Source: JAWHTC01 sp032586155 (GTDB lineage: Bacteria; Pseudomonadota; Alphaproteobacteria; Rhodobacterales; Rhodobacteraceae). Taken from it: a DNA stretch of 57,230 nucleotides. Position numbers and translations under genes: made by a program. The notes under the pieces are model-generated. The model worked only from the letters and a program-made list of their open reading frames with translations, searched no databases and was not told the origin of the DNA. Within the stretch, counting starts at the first letter, position 1. Each line of letters starts with the position of its first letter. The DNA is taken from positions 1-57,230 of the forward strand of contig NZ_JAWHTC010000008.1 of assembly GCF_032586155.1 (NCBI RefSeq), written 5' to 3'. Of the stretch, positions 56,179 through 57,230 are shown piece by piece.

Positions 56179-57230
56179 GTGTCAAAGCTGAACTATTGGT
56201 CATTGTTTGTCTGCTTTTTTTTGCCATTAGTGTTGGCTTTTTGCGGACCCGCGCAGGCGCAAACCGCGACAATCACTGCACTGACTGGTCAGTCATGCGT
56301 TGCTGAACGTGCGGGCGGGTCCCGGTCTTGTGTTTCCAATGATTTCGCTACGATTTTGTCTTTTGACCAACCGGCGGCTACTGCGCTTGCCAATTGCCGA
56401 GCTGGTTCTGTTGTTTCGGTCGATGTTCTTGCCGAAGTGACCAGCGGAAGCGCCCAAAGATATGATATCGGGCTTTTTGTGGGTGAAGAGGGGCAAGTGC
56501 CGGCTGATGCAGCGACGGGCTCAACGTGTTCTCTTGGGCTTTTCCCAACCTCCCCCAACCCTTTCTTGGCGCTCGATTTTGATACTTGTGGCGATTTTCA
56601 ACTTAGCTCAACTGCGATTCTTGAAGTTCAAAGCGTCAATGTTCTGTGTACGCCTGCGGCGGGAACGAACCTTCTATCAGTTCCTTACACTCTTGTTTTC
56701 AACAACCGCGCTGATGGTAACACCTGTACGGCATCAAACATAACTGCTGGAACCAACGCGAAATGCATCAAATCTTCGGCAGCGACTTTGACCGGTGTCG
56801 AAGTCAACGGATACGTGACGATAACCAAGCAAACCGACCCGGACGGTGATGCCGCTAGTTTCGATTTCGCGGCGAGTTCATCGGCAACCGTGACACCGGC
56901 ATCGGCGTCGTTGGGCGATGGCGGCTCTCAGACCTTCCTTGTTCCGTTGAGCGGGACGGGCTCCAGAACACTTACAATCACCGAAGCGGCGTTGGCAGGA
57001 TGGGACTCTACGGCTTCAATTTCCTGCACCGATCCGTCGGGTGGCAATGCGACTTACGTGACTGTGAGCAACGCCACGCGGACAATTGAGGCTTCTCTGG
57101 ATGCCATCAATTATGGCGCGGTCTGCACCATTACCAATTCGAAAATTCAGAACGCTGATCTTGTGACGGTGAAGACGCTTGCATCGGGGGATGCGACGCC
57201 TGCGGAGGGCGACACTGTGACGTATCTGAT
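56179..57230 (+). CDS. Large secreted surface/adhesin-like protein (partial, runs off window)
   Basis: An open frame runs from GTG 56179 to the last base without a stop (at least 350 residues). GGGGG precedes the GTG. A signal peptide (LNYWSLFVCFFLPLVLAF, then CGPAQAQ-TATIT) starts it. The mature chain is rich in Thr/Ser/Ala with paired cysteines (QSCVAERAGGSRSCVSN), a VTITKQTDPDGDAASFDF segment typical of SpaA/prealbumin-like surface repeats, and ends in VKTLASGDATPAEGDTVTYL, the opening of a DUF11-type repeat. Upstream in-frame codons reach back to a TAA at 56125 without a better start. Base composition is lower in GC than the window average. Probably a large outer-surface adhesin. Confidence 0.75.
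   Translation, partial: MSKLNYWSLFVCFFLPLVLAFCGPAQAQTATITALTGQSCVAERAGGSRSCVSNDFATILSFDQPAATALANCRAGSVVSVDVLAEVTSGSAQRYDIGLFVGEEGQVPADAATGSTCSLGLFPTSPNPFLALDFDTCGDFQLSSTAILEVQSVNVLCTPAAGTNLLSVPYTLVFNNRADGNTCTASNITAGTNAKCIKSSAATLTGVEVNGYVTITKQTDPDGDAASFDFAASSSATVTPASASLGDGGSQTFLVPLSGTGSRTLTITEAALAGWDSTASISCTDPSGGNATYVTVSNATRTIEASLDAINYGAVCTITNSKIQNADLVTVKTLASGDATPAEGDTVTYL

Overview
The window reads as chromosomal DNA of a marine alphaproteobacterium of the Rhodobacteraceae (Roseobacter group). Base composition is GC-rich. The recognisable genes (ectoine hydrolase, taurine ABC transporter, tetrameric sarcosine oxidase, Tad-pilus minor proteins, class II fructose bisphosphatase, dnaG-rpoD, nrdR-ribD) are typical of that group. 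A GC-rich intergenic element also recurs between genes. No rRNA, CRISPR array, intact insertion sequence or prophage was seen. The first ~130 bases are G/C homopolymers and look like poor assembly; the right edge cuts a large surface-protein gene.

Layout. 0.2-4.1 kb: compatible-solute catabolism, with a class III aminotransferase divergent from an ectoine hydrolase and an overlapping ArgE-type (M20) deacetylase, followed by a convergent 2Fe-2S flavoreductase. 5.3-13.0 kb: a respiratory-looking module. A secreted Rap1a/Tai-like protein and a 12-haem periplasmic cytochrome c (minus strand) face a Crp/Fnr regulator, CcmF, CcmH and CcmI (plus strand), with an FNR-type box in the divergent region. 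13.5-16.7 kb: tauABC, whose permease carries a large cadherin/VCBS-like insertion. 16.8-20.0 kb: sulfotransferase, FMN lactate dehydrogenase, MaoC hydratase and PhyH dioxygenase.

20.0-21.6 kb holds almost no intact protein gene: an AT-rich stretch with several DnaA-box-like 9-mers, a decayed chemoreceptor gene and tRNA-Glu. 21.7-31.8 kb: recJ, glpX, hom, a lipoprotein, a TetR regulator with a perfect palindromic site, a large secreted protein, a pirin, a reductive-dehalogenase/QueG-like Fe-S protein and a 3-hydroxyisobutyrate dehydrogenase-like enzyme. 31.9-37.6 kb: two tandem copies of a three-gene module encoding a TadG-like vWA protein and two TadE/F-like pseudopilins.

38.0-45.1 kb: a glutamate-dehydrogenase-family enzyme, then soxBDAG with a small secreted protein gene inserted between soxB and soxD. 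45.3-53.7 kb: housekeeping genes (dnaG, rpoD, yjbQ, nrdR, ribD) with an AT-rich accessory gene carrying its own cluster of operator-like repeats. 54.0-55.5 kb: a paired locus encoding a methionine-rich secreted protein made of 25-residue repeats and a Met-rich DUF302-like protein. After a ~630-base gene-poor stretch the window ends inside a secreted adhesin-like gene that starts with GTG.

The best candidates for something undescribed are the Met-rich repeat/DUF302 pair, the 12-haem cytochrome with its own FNR-ccmFHI genes, the duplicated Tad triad and the DnaA-box cluster at 20.1-20.5 kb.
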